DNA from: Vicinamibacteria bacterium
Lineage (GTDB): Bacteria; Acidobacteriota; Vicinamibacteria; Fen-336
NCBI GenBank assembly: GCA_025994075.1
Contig: JAMQGV010000017.1
Coordinates: 286,495-350,494 of the forward strand
Direction: 5' to 3'
Length of the DNA: 64,000 bases
Position numbers and translations under genes: made by a program. Numbering within the stretch: position 1 is the first letter of the stretch; the number at the start of each line of letters is the position of its first letter. Shown piece by piece: positions 35,689 through 44,370 of the stretch. A model generated the notes under the pieces. It was not told the origin of the DNA. It saw only the letters and a list, made by a program, of their open reading frames with translations, and searched no databases.

Positions 35689-37092
35689 ATGGACGTCCGC
35701 GTCGAACGCGACTCGTTCGGGCCCATCGAGGTGCCCGCCGCGCGGCTGTGGGGCGCGCAGACGCAGCGCTCGCTGCTGCACTTCCGCGCCTCCGGCGAGC
35801 GGATGCCGGCCGAGCTGATCGCGGCGCTCGCGCTGTGCAAGAAGGCGGCGGCGCGGGTCAACGCCGCGCTCGGCGAGCTCGACGCGCGCAAGGCGGAGGC
35901 GATCGCCGCCGCCGCGGACGAGGTGCTCTCGGGCCGCCACCCGGACGAGTTCCCGCTGGTCGTGTGGCAGACCGGCTCGGGCACGCAGACGAACATGAAC
36001 GTCAACGAGGTGCTGGCCAACCGCGCCTCGGAACTCCTGGGCGGCCCGCGCGGCGAGGGCCGGCTCGTGCACGCGAACGACGACGTCAACCGCGGCCAGT
36101 CGAGCAACGACGTGTTTCCGTCCGCGATGTCCGTGGCCGCGTACGTGGCGATCCGCGAGCACGTGATCCCGGCCGCAGGCCGCCTGCGCGACGCGCTCGA
36201 CGCCAAGGCCCGCGCGTTCGCCGACGTCGTCAAGCTCGGCCGCACCCACCTGCAGGACGCGACGCCGCTGACGCTCGGCCAGGAGTTCTCGGGCTGGGTC
36301 GCCCAGCTCGACCACGCGCAGCGCCACCTCGAGGCGGCGCTGCCCCACGTCGCCGAGCTGGCGCTGGGCGGAACGGCGGTGGGCACGGGCCTCAACGCGC
36401 ACCCCGAGTTCGGGGCGCGGGTGGCGGCGGAGCTGGCGGCGCTCACCGGCCACTCGTTCGTCACCGCGCCCAACAAGTTCGAGGCGCTGGCCGCCCACGA
36501 CGCGCTGGTCCACGCCCACGGCGGGCTGAAGACGCTGGCCGCGGCGCTGCACAAGATCGCGAACGACGTGCGGCTGCTGGCCTCCGGCCCGCGCTGCGGG
36601 ATCGGCGAGATCGCGATCCCGGAGAACGAGCCGGGCAGCTCGATCATGCCGGGCAAGGTGAACCCCACCCAGGCCGAGGCGCTGACCATGGCCTGCGCGC
36701 AGGTGATGGGCAACGACGTCGCGATCGGCGTCGGCGGGATGAGCGGACACCTCCAGCTCAACGTCTACAAGCCGCTGATCGCCCACGCCTTCCTGCAGAG
36801 CTGCCGGCTGCTGGCCGACGGCTGCGACGGCTTCCGCGAGCACTGCGCCGCGGGGATCGAGCCGCGACGCGAGCGGATCGAGCGCCACCTGCGCGAGTCG
36901 CTGATGCTGGTGACGGCGCTCAACCCGCACGTCGGCTACGACCGGGCGGCGAAGATCGCGCGCCTGGCGCACGCCGAGGGGCTCACGTTGAAGGAGGCGG
37001 CGCTGCGCCTCGGCGTCACGGCCGAGCAGTTCGACCAGTGGGTCCGCCCCGAAACGATGGTGGGCCCCGGGTCGGGGCAGGGCCCGCGCTAG
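35689..37092 (+). CDS. fumC: Class II fumarate hydratase
   Basis: 467 aa from ATG 35689, with GGGAGG upstream. Interconverts fumarate and malate in the citric-acid cycle without an Fe-S cluster. Motifs of the fumarase/aspartase fold: [48 protein letters not shown] and the mobile catalytic loop [13 protein letters not shown] (Ser about 317). Length is normal. The stop overlaps the convergent universal-stress gene by 4 bp (shared CTAG). Confidence 0.96.
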   Translation: MDVRVERDSFGPIEVPAARLWGAQTQRSLLHFRASGERMPAELIAALALCKKAAARVNAALGELDARKAEAIAAAADEVLSGRHPDEFPLVVWQTGSGTQTNMNVNEVLANRASELLGGPRGEGRLVHANDDVNRGQSSNDVFPSAMSVAAYVAIREHVIPAAGRLRDALDAKARAFADVVKLGRTHLQDATPLTLGQEFSGWVAQLDHAQRHLEAALPHVAELALGGTAVGTGLNAHPEFGARVAAELAALTGHSFVTAPNKFEALAAHDALVHAHGGLKTLAAALHKIANDVRLLASGPRCGIGEIAIPENEPGSSIMPGKVNPTQAEALTMACAQVMGNDVAIGVGGMSGHLQLNVYKPLIAHAFLQSCRLLADGCDGFREHCAAGIEPRRERIERHLRESLMLVTALNPHVGYDRAAKIARLAHAEGLTLKEAALRLGVTAEQFDQWVRPETMVGPGSGQGPR

Positions 37093-37862
37093 CGGCGCGG
37101 CAGGCCCGCCTGCGGCACCACCAGCACCGAGCCCGGGCAGCCGAGCAGCAGGCGCTCGGTGACGTCCTCGCGGCCCCACTCGACGGGATCGGGGCACGCG
37201 CCCACGACCAGCAGGTCGTAGGCGCCCTGCTCGAACTCGGCGAGCACTTCCTCGACCACGAGCCCCTCGCGCCACAGCGGCTCGCGGCCGGACCCGCCTG
37301 CGGCCAGCAGCGCCCGCACGCCCGACTCCGGGCTCGCCGCGTCGTTCGCCGCGCCGGGCAGGCGCACCTGGTCGTCGACGTGGACGAAGTCGGGGCTGGC
37401 GCCCGAGACCGACGCGACCGCGCGCGCCGCGTCGATCACCGCGCCGCTCGTCGCGCCACCCGAGACGGCGCCCAGCACCCGCCGCAGGCGCTCGGGCGCG
37501 CGACGCGCGACGAGCACCGCCGCGTGCACGCTGCGCACGACCGTCGCCACCCGCGAGCCCTTCAGCATGCGGGCGATCGCCCCGCGCCCCGCGGGCGGCA
37601 CGACCAGCAGGCCGTAGCCGCCGGCCAGCGCCTCCTGCACGATCGACACCTCGGCCGCCCCGGGCGCCCGCTTCTCGGCCGCCGCGTCGCCCATCGGCCC
37701 CAGCGCCGCGCGGGCCCGCAGCAGCAGGCCCGGGTCGCGCGCCACGTCCTCCTCCGAGGCGAGCAGCACGACCTCGCCGAGCAGGGCCGGGCCCAGCGCG
37801 CGCGCTGCGGCGAGCGCCCACGGCCCCCGCGGCGAGGCGTCGACGTAGACGAGGCTGCGCAC
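37089..37862 (-). CDS. Tandem universal stress protein (UspA family)
   Basis: 257 aa from GTG 37862 (GGAGGG upstream). Two Usp-like halves: residues 1-120 ([12 protein letters not shown] ... [13 protein letters not shown]) and about 125-255 ([25 protein letters not shown] ... [14 protein letters not shown]). The ATP-binding glycine motif G-2x-G-9x-G(S/T) is only partly kept (in the C-terminal half [11 protein letters not shown]), so nucleotide binding is uncertain. It sits 10 bp after the Na/Pi-type transporter gene, so it is probably co-transcribed and may modulate transport. Confidence 0.8.
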   Translation of the reverse strand: MRSLVYVDASPRGPWALAAARALGPALLGEVVLLASEEDVARDPGLLLRARAALGPMGDAAAEKRAPGAAEVSIVQEALAGGYGLLVVPPAGRGAIARMLKGSRVATVVRSVHAAVLVARRAPERLRRVLGAVSGGATSGAVIDAARAVASVSGASPDFVHVDDQVRLPGAANDAASPESGVRALLAAGGSGREPLWREGLVVEEVLAEFEQGAYDLLVVGACPDPVEWGREDVTERLLLGCPGSVLVVPQAGLPRR

Positions 37863-37872
37863 GTTTCCCTCC

Positions 37873-38910
37873 TTAACCGAGCCCCAGCAGCAGCGCCGGG
37901 ATCAGCAGCACCAGGCCGACGAAGGTGAATCGCGCCCGCGGCGTCGCGGTGGCCGCGCGGGCGAGGCGGTCGAGCCAGCGGCCGAACGCGTGGGGAAAGA
38001 CCAGCACGACCGGCAGCGAGAGCAGCGCGACGAACAGGATCTGCAGCGCCACGATCCGCACCGCGTCGGGATGGCCGACCAGCGCCCCCGCCAGCAGGGT
38101 GTCGATCAGCGTCGTCACGTTGGCGCCGCACACGTAGGGCCACACGTTCTCGCGGCGGATCCAGCCGCGGGCGGTGAGCGGCACCAGCAGCGAGATCGAC
38201 ACCGAGACCGAGAGCGTCAGGCAGGTGAGACCGGCGCCCAGCAGGAACAGCACGACCGGCCGCAGCACGACCTGGCCCACGCTCTCGAGCGGGCTGCGCT
38301 CGCCGGAGAGGTCGGGCAGCGCCAGGTCGAGCGCGCGGAAGCCGCCGAGCAGCGCGCCGAGGCCGGCGCCGAACAGCGCGAGCGGCGGCAGCGCCGCGGC
38401 GGCCGCGGAAGCGACGGCGCCGAACAGCGGCCGCAGCAGCGAGTCGAGCGCGCGGCCCTCGAGGCTCAGGCCCGAGAGCAGCCCGCGGTCCAGCGCCAGG
38501 TAGCCGCACAGCAGCGCGGGCACGTAGATGGCGGCGGTCGCCAGCAGCGCGGTGGCGCCGACGTAGGCCGCGCGGCCGTCGCGGCGCCCGGCGCGGAAGT
38601 CGTCGGCCGCGCCCAGCACCAGCACCACGAACGACGCGCCGAGCCGCGAGCCGCCGATCATCGCGAAGGCCTCGAGCGTCGACAGCGCGCCGCCCGCCAG
38701 CAGGGCCAGCGCGATCGCCGCCACCGGCGAGCCCGAGAGCAGCACGCAGGCGCCCAGCCAGCCGAAGCCGAGGCCGCCCGCGACGCCGTCGACGTCGAGC
38801 ACGCGCAAGAGCGGCAGCAGGCCCGACGCGCCGCGCTTGAGCAGCTCCAGCGCGAGCACGAAGAGGTAGAGCCCGGCGCCGAGCGCCAGCAGCCTGCGGG
38901 CGGCGCTCAG
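37873..38910 (-). CDS. Na/Pi-cotransporter-family membrane protein, apparent CTG start
   Basis: 345 aa if translation starts at CTG 38910. The family shows an internally duplicated bundle; seen here are [23 protein letters not shown] and, in the second half, [26 protein letters not shown], which fits the PF02690 QSSS-like loops in diverged form. The first possible ATG/GTG/TTG start is GTG 38859, which would delete most of TM1 ([18 protein letters not shown]). The CTG lies in a CTGA overlap with the dtd stop, matching the NTGA overlaps elsewhere in the window. Probably exports or imports phosphate or a similar anion. Confidence 0.75.
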   Translation of the reverse strand: MSAARRLLALGAGLYLFVLALELLKRGASGLLPLLRVLDVDGVAGGLGFGWLGACVLLSGSPVAAIALALLAGGALSTLEAFAMIGGSRLGASFVVLVLGAADDFRAGRRDGRAAYVGATALLATAAIYVPALLCGYLALDRGLLSGLSLEGRALDSLLRPLFGAVASAAAAALPPLALFGAGLGALLGGFRALDLALPDLSGERSPLESVGQVVLRPVVLFLLGAGLTCLTLSVSVSISLLVPLTARGWIRRENVWPYVCGANVTTLIDTLLAGALVGHPDAVRIVALQILFVALLSLPVVLVFPHAFGRWLDRLARAATATPRARFTFVGLVLLIPALLLGLG

Positions 38911-39356
38911 AACGCCCTCGTGCTGTCGAGCAGCAGCGTGACCGGGCCGTCGTTGAGGAGCTCCACGTCCATGTGGGCGCGGAACACGCCGGTCTCGACC
39001 GGCGCGCCGAGCGCGCGGGCGCGGGCGACGAACGCGCGGTACAGGGCGTCGGCCCGCTCCGGGGGGGCCGCGTCGACGAAGCTCGGCCGCCGCCCCTTGC
39101 GGCAGTCGCCGAGGAGGGTGAACTGCGAGACGACGAGCAGGCCGCCGCCCGCCTCCAGCAGCGGCACGTTCATCGCCCCGGCGGAGTCCGGAAAGACGCG
39201 CAGGCCGACGACCTTTTCGGCGAGCCAGGCGGCGTCGCGCTCCGTGTCGGCGGCGGCCACGCCGAGGAGGACCAGCAGGCCCTTCCGGATCGCACCGACG
39301 ACGGCGCCCTCGACCCGCACCTCGGCGCGGCTCACGCGCTGGACGACCGCCCTCAT
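38907..39356 (-). CDS. dtd: D-aminoacyl-tRNA deacylase Dtd
   Basis: 149 aa from ATG 39356. Removes D-amino acids (and glycine from tRNA-Ala) as a proofreading step. The opening [17 protein letters not shown], the catalytic [17 protein letters not shown] and the C-terminal [10 protein letters not shown] (the Gly-cisPro motif) are all present. Length is exactly that of the family. Its stop TGA is part of the CTGA overlap with the next gene. Confidence 0.96.
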   Translation of the reverse strand: MRAVVQRVSRAEVRVEGAVVGAIRKGLLVLLGVAAADTERDAAWLAEKVVGLRVFPDSAGAMNVPLLEAGGGLLVVSQFTLLGDCRKGRRPSFVDAAPPERADALYRAFVARARALGAPVETGVFRAHMDVELLNDGPVTLLLDSTRAF

Positions 39357-39500
39357 CGGCTCCCCCGCAGCGCCATCGCGGCGCACGCTACGGGCCGGCG
39401 CGGGCCGCGTCAAGAAAGGCGCCAGGCCGCGCGTTCCGGCGGCCACGGGTTTCCGCTACGATTCGGCAATCAATCGCCCGTGCCCGAGGAGGCCTAGTCG

Positions 39501-39767
39501 ATGACTTACGTGATCGCCGAACCGTGCGTCAACACCAAGGACACCGCGTGCGTCGAGGTGTGCCCGGTCGACTGCATCCACCCGAAGAAGGACGAGGCCG
39601 AGTTCGCCTCGGAGACCAAGCTCTACATCGACCCCGAGACCTGCATCGACTGCGGCGCGTGCGTGCCGGTGTGCCCCGTCCAGGCCATCTTCCCGCTCGA
39701 GGAACTGCCCGAGAAGTGGGCGGCCTTCGCGCAGATGGAAGTGGACTGGTACGCGAAGCGCAAGTAG
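39501..39767 (+). CDS. fdxA: 7Fe-type ferredoxin
   Basis: 88 aa, GAGGAGG 11 bases upstream of ATG 39501. The first cluster motif, C9-x7-C17-x3-C21, is that of a [3Fe-4S] site, with C25 nearby. The second, CIDCGACVPVC (about 48-58), binds [4Fe-4S]. This matches FdxA ferredoxins such as those of Azotobacter and actinobacteria. Cytosolic electron carrier; partner unknown. Confidence 0.93.
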   Translation: MTYVIAEPCVNTKDTACVEVCPVDCIHPKKDEAEFASETKLYIDPETCIDCGACVPVCPVQAIFPLEELPEKWAAFAQMEVDWYAKRK

Positions 39768-39777
39768 CGCCGCTCGC

Positions 39778-40044
39778 GTGGGCGAGGTCTTCGAGCTGCC
39801 GTTCCGGGCCGCCTACCCGCTGGGCGAGGCCGCCGAGCTCGCGCTCGAGGACTACGCGCGGGCGCTCGGCGGCTGCGAGGACGCCAGAGCCCTGCGCGCC
39901 GACGACGACCCGGGCATGGTCCGCGGCCTGCGCCTGGTCGGGCTGCGCGGCACGCTGACGCCCGGCCTGATGTCCGATCTCGAGGACTTCGCCCGCGACA
40001 TGGCCCAGCGCCGCGGAGCCGGCGCCGGGCTCGGCTGGACCTGA
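39778..40044 (+). CDS. Hypothetical protein, 88 aa
   Basis: Frame from GTG 39778, 10 bp after the ferredoxin stop. Soluble, with helical C-terminal half (TPGLMSDLEDFARDMAQRR). No motif recognised. Coding potential is supported mainly by its tight fit between ferredoxin and the membrane protein gene and by the lack of a better frame on either strand. It could be a small partner of the ferredoxin. Confidence 0.5.
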   Translation: MGEVFELPFRAAYPLGEAAELALEDYARALGGCEDARALRADDDPGMVRGLRLVGLRGTLTPGLMSDLEDFARDMAQRRGAGAGLGWT

Positions 40045-40067
40045 ATGGCTCCCTCGGAGGCTTGCCC

Positions 40068-40622
40068 GTGAAGACCCACCTGCGCGTCGCCCGGCCGTTC
40101 CTGGTCGTGCTGCTGCTGTTCGCGATCGGCCGCCTGTTGCAGGGCAGCCAGGGCGTGCCGTACGAGAAGGTCCACCACGTCTTCAGCCTGGTCACGCTGA
40201 CGCTGATCGCGGCGGCGTTCCACGGCGCCTTCGCCCGCCGCTGGCTCGGCTACGGCGCGGTTCAGGCGCTGTCGCTGGGCGCGGTGATGGGCTTCGCCAC
40301 CCAGGTCGTGATCTTCGTGTGCACGGTGGGCTCGTTCCTGATCGGCGCCCACACCTACTTCAACCACCCGATCGCGCTCAACACCCAGCAGCTCGACTGG
40401 CTGGTCACGCTGCTGGACCAGGCGCCGGCCGGCCAGACGATCGCGGACTTCCGCTCGCTGGTCGCGACCACCGCCGCGGAGAAGGCCGGCGAGCTCTCGC
40501 TCGGCGACGCGCTCGTGCGGCGCGGCGGCGGGCTCTTCTTCGGCTCGCTGGCGGCGGCGATCTCCGCCGGCATCGGCTGGGCGCTGGGCGCGCTGCTGCC
40601 CGCCGACCCGAAGCAGGCCTGA
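40068..40622 (+). CDS. Hypothetical inner-membrane protein
   Basis: 184 aa from GTG 40068, chosen because GGAGG lies 7 bases upstream; TTG 40062 is the other option. About four TM segments (about 10-26, 40-58, 66-93, 148-175) are separated by a periplasmic-type loop (HTYFNHPIALNTQQLDWLVTLL). I do not recognise the family. It is followed 5 bp later by the M48 protease gene, so it may be a substrate, partner or regulator of it. Confidence 0.65.
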   Translation: MKTHLRVARPFLVVLLLFAIGRLLQGSQGVPYEKVHHVFSLVTLTLIAAAFHGAFARRWLGYGAVQALSLGAVMGFATQVVIFVCTVGSFLIGAHTYFNHPIALNTQQLDWLVTLLDQAPAGQTIADFRSLVATTAAEKAGELSLGDALVRRGGGLFFGSLAAAISAGIGWALGALLPADPKQA

Positions 40623-40627
40623 GCGCG

Positions 40628-41635
40628 ATGCGCGCCGCGTTCTCCCTGCTGCTGTGCGCCGCGCTGGCGGGACCCGCCGCGCTCGCCCAGGAAACGAAGG
40701 AGCTGAAGCTCGACGGCTACGCCGAGTGGCGCGACCGCGGCGCCCTCGTGATCGAGGGCCAGCGGGTGCGGCTGGCGCCCGGCGGCAGGTTCAAGGGCGG
40801 CGGCGACGCCCGCGACTTCGCCTCGGTGCCGCTCGGCTACGAGGTGAAGGTCAAGGGCACGCGCCAGCGCGACGGCTCGATCCTGGCCCGCGAGGTCGAG
40901 GCGAAGCCCAACGGCGACGCGCTGTTCGAGGGCGAACTCAAGCGCGCCTTCGACGAGCAGGAGACGCAGTTCCGGCGTGCCGGCCGCATGTTCGAGCAGG
41001 ACGACCAGGGCCGGATGGAGAGCTACGGCCGGCTGCTCGAGCGCGGGCCGCAGGTGGAGCGCGTGCGCCGCATCGCCGCCCGCCTGGTGCCCCCGTACAT
41101 GGAGCCCGAGGACTTCCGCGTCTACGTGGTCGAGAACAAGGAGTGGAACGCGATGGCCGCGCCCAACCGCTCGATCTACGTGTTCAGCGGCCTGCTCGAC
41201 GCGATGGACGACGACGAGGTGGCGATCGTGATCGGCCACGAGCTGGCCCACTCGACCCACGAGCACTCGCGCAAGGGCTTCAAGAAGCAGATCCTGATCC
41301 AGTTGGGCGCGCTGGGGCTGATCGGCATCGCCGAAGGCGCGATCGACTCCGAGGGCTGGAAGATGGCGGCCCAGGTGCTGACCATGCTGGGCGCCTCGGC
41401 GTGGTCGTCGGGCTACGGCCGCAGCCACGAGGACCAGGCCGACCGCGTCGGCCTGCGCTACGCGTGGGAGGCGGGCTACGACGTGACCAAGGGCCCGCAG
41501 CTCTGGCAGCGCTTCGCCGACAAGTACGGCGAGGGCAACAAGGTGGTCAACTTCTTCTTCTCCGACCACTCGCAGTCGCTGATCCGCTCGCGCAACCTGC
41601 GCCAGGAGCTCGCCTACAACTACGGCGCGCAGTAG
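40628..41635 (+). CDS. Exported M48 metalloprotease with N-terminal OB-like domain
   Basis: 335 aa. Signal peptide at 1-20 (ALAGPAALAQ). An N-terminal DUF5666-like small beta-barrel (about 25-90, ALVIEGQRVRLAPGGRF ... KGTRQRDGSILAREVEAK) precedes an M48 peptidase domain with zinc site HELAHSTHEH and downstream ligand SHEDQADRVG. M48 (BepA/YfgC-like) proteases act in envelope quality control. The N-terminal domain fused to M48 is unusual to me. No TPRs at the C-terminus, unlike BepA. Likely periplasmic. Confidence 0.88.
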   Translation: MRAAFSLLLCAALAGPAALAQETKELKLDGYAEWRDRGALVIEGQRVRLAPGGRFKGGGDARDFASVPLGYEVKVKGTRQRDGSILAREVEAKPNGDALFEGELKRAFDEQETQFRRAGRMFEQDDQGRMESYGRLLERGPQVERVRRIAARLVPPYMEPEDFRVYVVENKEWNAMAAPNRSIYVFSGLLDAMDDDEVAIVIGHELAHSTHEHSRKGFKKQILIQLGALGLIGIAEGAIDSEGWKMAAQVLTMLGASAWSSGYGRSHEDQADRVGLRYAWEAGYDVTKGPQLWQRFADKYGEGNKVVNFFFSDHSQSLIRSRNLRQELAYNYGAQ

Positions 41636-41642
41636 CCCCGCA

Positions 41643-42995
41643 TTGAATCCGCTCCAGTGGAAGGCCGCGCTGCGGCGCGACCCGGGCGGCTTCTACCGCT
41701 TGCCGCTGCCCGAGGGCGAGGTCCGGGTGTTCATGACCCCGGAGCTGCTGGCCGAGGCCGACGACTCGCTGGGCCCGCAGATCGTCAACGCCCGCCGCTT
41801 CCCCGGCGTGCGCGACGTGGCGATCACGCCCGACGCCCACCACGGCTACGGCGTGCCCGTCGGCTGCGTGATGGCGACCGCGGGCACGCTGGCGATGGGC
41901 CCGGTCGGCTACGACATCGGCTGCGGCATCGCCGCCCTGCGCTCCTCGGTCCCGCGCGAGCGGGCGACGCCCGAGGCCGTGCGCGCGTTCTCGCGCGAGG
42001 TGATGAAGCGGGTCGGCCTCGGCGTCGGCGCCCGCGGCCAGGCGGTGACGCCGCAGCGGTTCCAGGAGCTCTTCCGCGGCGGCGCCGAGGCGCTGGGCGT
42101 CGCCCGCGGGAGCGCCGAGCGCGACCGCATTCCGGTCGACGACTCCTGGGACGTGCCGAAAGAGAGCCGCGCCTGGCGCGGCCAGCAGCAGCTCGGCAGC
42201 CTCGGCGGCGGCAACCACTTCATCGAGCTGCAGGCCGACGACGACGAGGCGGGCTCGCGCCTGTGGGTCATGTACCACACGGGCTCGCGCGGCTTCGGGC
42301 ACGGGCTCGCCACCTGGTACTTCGAGCGTGCGCGCGAGGAGCTGGGCCTCGGCCGCGGCCAGATGGACCTCGGCTACTTCGCGCCCGAGTCGCGCCACTG
42401 GCGCGCGTACAGGAACGCGGTCGCGGCCGGCGGCAACTACGCGATCGTCAACCGGCTGCTGATCAGGCGCGAGGTCGCGGCCGCGTTCGCCCGCGCCTTC
42501 GGCGAGGAGCCGGAGCTCGTCTACGAGATCTCCCACAACCTGGTCCAGGAGGAGCGCCACCCCGACCTGTTCCGCGAGCCGGTGTGGGTGCACCGCAAGG
42601 GCGCGACGCGCGCGCTGCCGGCGGGGCACCCGATGCTCTCCGGAACGCGCTGGTCGCACAGCGGCCACCCGGTGCTGATCCCGGGCTCGATGGGCGACAC
42701 GTCCTACGTGCTGCGCCCGCTGCCCGGGGCGGCGCGTGCGCTCTACTCGGTGAACCACGGCTGCGGGCGGCGCCTGTCGCGCACCGCCGCCCGCCACGGG
42801 ATCCCGCAGCACGAGGCGAACCGCCGGATGCGCGAGCTGGGCGTGCTGGTCAACGCCGGCGGCGACGTGCCGGTCGACGAGTCGCCCGCCTGCTACAAGA
42901 GCGCGGCGGCCGTGGTGGCGGCGGTCGAGGCGGCCGGCCTGGCTCGCGTGGAGACCCGCCTCACGCCGCTCGCCAGCGTGAAGGGCACCGACTGA
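41643..42995 (+). CDS. rtcB: RtcB-family RNA-splicing ligase
   Basis: 450 aa from TTG 41643, 7 bp after the protease gene. Metal and GTP-binding motifs are all visible: PDAHHGYGVPVGCV, GPVGYDIGCGIAALR, SLGGGNHFIEL, HTGSRGFGH, SHN and the guanylylated-His region YSVNHGCGRRLSR. RtcB joins 2',3'-cyclic-phosphate and 5'-OH RNA ends in tRNA splicing or repair. No archease gene adjoins it. RNA-end chemistry is also represented by the 2H phosphoesterase at 17.7 kb. Confidence 0.95.
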   Translation: MNPLQWKAALRRDPGGFYRLPLPEGEVRVFMTPELLAEADDSLGPQIVNARRFPGVRDVAITPDAHHGYGVPVGCVMATAGTLAMGPVGYDIGCGIAALRSSVPRERATPEAVRAFSREVMKRVGLGVGARGQAVTPQRFQELFRGGAEALGVARGSAERDRIPVDDSWDVPKESRAWRGQQQLGSLGGGNHFIELQADDDEAGSRLWVMYHTGSRGFGHGLATWYFERAREELGLGRGQMDLGYFAPESRHWRAYRNAVAAGGNYAIVNRLLIRREVAAAFARAFGEEPELVYEISHNLVQEERHPDLFREPVWVHRKGATRALPAGHPMLSGTRWSHSGHPVLIPGSMGDTSYVLRPLPGAARALYSVNHGCGRRLSRTAARHGIPQHEANRRMRELGVLVNAGGDVPVDESPACYKSAAAVVAAVEAAGLARVETRLTPLASVKGTD

Positions 42996-43015
42996 CCAGG
43001 CCGCGGCGCCGGCGA

Positions 43016-43045
43016 TTGACACTGCATTTTTCGTTCTGCTAGCGT
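43016..43045 (+). promoter_or_regulatory. Promoter of the cold-shock gene
   Basis: A consensus -35 TTGACA (43016-43021) is followed after 18 bases by an extended -10, TGC-TAGCGT (43037-43045). The spacer carries the T-tract GCATTTTTCG. Transcription would start near 43052 and leave a leader of about 75 nt, in keeping with structured csp leaders. Confidence 0.65.
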
Positions 43046-43126
43046 GCCGCCTCGTCGAAGTGGCACTGTCGTCCGGCGTAACGCAGGAGACGCGCCCCTC
43101 AACGTTCCCGAAGGAGCAGCACGTTC

Positions 43127-43327
43127 ATGATCGAAGGTACCGTCAAGTGGTTCAACGAGGCCAAGGGTTTCGGTTTCCTCTCGCGTGAGGGTGGCCCGGA
43201 CGTTTTCGTCCACCACTCCGAGATCCGCGCCGAGGGTTTCCGCACCCTGACCGAGGGCGAGCGCGTCCGATTCGAGGTCGTGGATTCCCCCAAGGGTCCG
43301 CGCGCCGCGAACGTCACCAAGGCCTAG
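43127..43327 (+). CDS. Cold-shock domain protein (CspA family)
   Basis: 66 aa, single cold-shock domain. [15 protein letters not shown] carries RNP1 and VFVHHSEI carries RNP2. It binds single-stranded RNA/DNA as a chaperone. Its codon usage is less extreme in GC than the neighbours (GAG GCC AAG GGT TTC GGT TTC), consistent with high expression. It stands alone between its own promoter and a strong hairpin. Confidence 0.97.
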   Translation: MIEGTVKWFNEAKGFGFLSREGGPDVFVHHSEIRAEGFRTLTEGERVRFEVVDSPKGPRAANVTKA

Positions 43328-43368
43328 CGCCACGACCGCGCGACCGCGCGACCGCGGCCGGCGGCCGG

Positions 43369-43400
43369 CAACGCCCGGGACTCCCCAGTCCCGGGCGTTG
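43369..43400 (+). terminator. Strong hairpin terminator after csp
   Basis: A perfect 14-bp stem CAACGCCCGGGACT / AGTCCCGGGCGTTG with tetraloop CCCC, followed by CTGTCTTC. It lies 42 bases after the csp stop. The downstream tract is only partly T-rich. Confidence 0.75.
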
Positions 43401-43473
43401 CTGTCTTCGGGCGCAGTTTGATGGCCGCGGACGGGTGGCCTAGGATCGCCGGAACCCCTGCTCGGGAGGACTC

Positions 43474-44370
43474 ATGCGACTCGTGACCCGCGGCGACCTC
43501 GACGGACTCACCTCGGCCGTGCTGATCACGGCCTGCGAGCCGATCCGCGAGGTGATCCTGGTCCACCCCCAGGACATCACCGACCGTCGCTTCGCGGTCA
43601 CCGACGAGGACATCCTCGCCAACCTGCCGTACCACTCGGGTTGCGCCAAGTGGTTCGACCACCACCTGCTGACCGACTCCAACGAGAAGCCGCCCGAAGA
43701 CTTCCGCGGCGCCTACGCGCTGGCCCCGTCGGCCGCGCGCGTCGTCTACGACTACTACCGCGGCGCCCACCCGCAGATCGAGAAGTGGGCGCTGCTGGTC
43801 GACGAGACCGACCGCGTCGACTCCGCGCAGCTCAACATGGACGACGTGCTGGACCCGAAGGAGTACATCCTGCTCGGCTTCACGCTCGACCCGCGCTCGG
43901 GCCTGGGCGGCTACCAGGAGTACTTCTTCGAGCTGCTCGCCGCGCTGCGCGACAAGCCGATCGCGGAGGTGATGGCGCTGCCCGCCGTGACCCGCCGCGC
44001 GGCCCAGCTCCGCGACCAGGACCGCGCCTTCCGCGAGGCGACCCTCGCCCGCTCGCGCCAGGACGGCAACGTGGTGTTCACCGACTTCCGCGACCTGTCG
44101 CCGCTGCCCGTGGGCAACCGCTTCATCGTCTACACGCTGTTCCCGCAGGCGAACATCTCGCTGCGCGTGCACTGGGGCCCGTCGAAGCAGCACGTGGCGG
44201 CCACCGTCGGCCACTCGATCTTCAACCGCACCAGCCGCACCAACGTCGGGGAGCTGATGTCGCAGCTCGGCGGCGGCGGCCACCGCGGCGCGGGCACCTG
44301 CCTGCTGCCGGCGGAGCGCGCGGACGAGCTGATCGCGGGCCTGATCGCCGCGATGAAGGCCGACGGCTGA
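43474..44370 (+). CDS. DHH-family phosphoesterase, exopolyphosphatase-like
   Basis: 298 aa from ATG 43474 (GGGAGG upstream). The N-terminal motif RGDLDGLTSAVL, the signature KWFDHHL and the DHHA1-domain GGGGHRGAGTC are seen. The usual DHH reads D-H-H. Family members hydrolyse oligoribonucleotides, cyclic dinucleotides or polyphosphate; this subgroup is commonly labelled exopolyphosphatase-like and its substrate is uncertain. Its stop forms a CTGA overlap with the following methionine aminopeptidase gene. Confidence 0.85.
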   Translation: MRLVTRGDLDGLTSAVLITACEPIREVILVHPQDITDRRFAVTDEDILANLPYHSGCAKWFDHHLLTDSNEKPPEDFRGAYALAPSAARVVYDYYRGAHPQIEKWALLVDETDRVDSAQLNMDDVLDPKEYILLGFTLDPRSGLGGYQEYFFELLAALRDKPIAEVMALPAVTRRAAQLRDQDRAFREATLARSRQDGNVVFTDFRDLSPLPVGNRFIVYTLFPQANISLRVHWGPSKQHVAATVGHSIFNRTSRTNVGELMSQLGGGGHRGAGTCLLPAERADELIAGLIAAMKADG

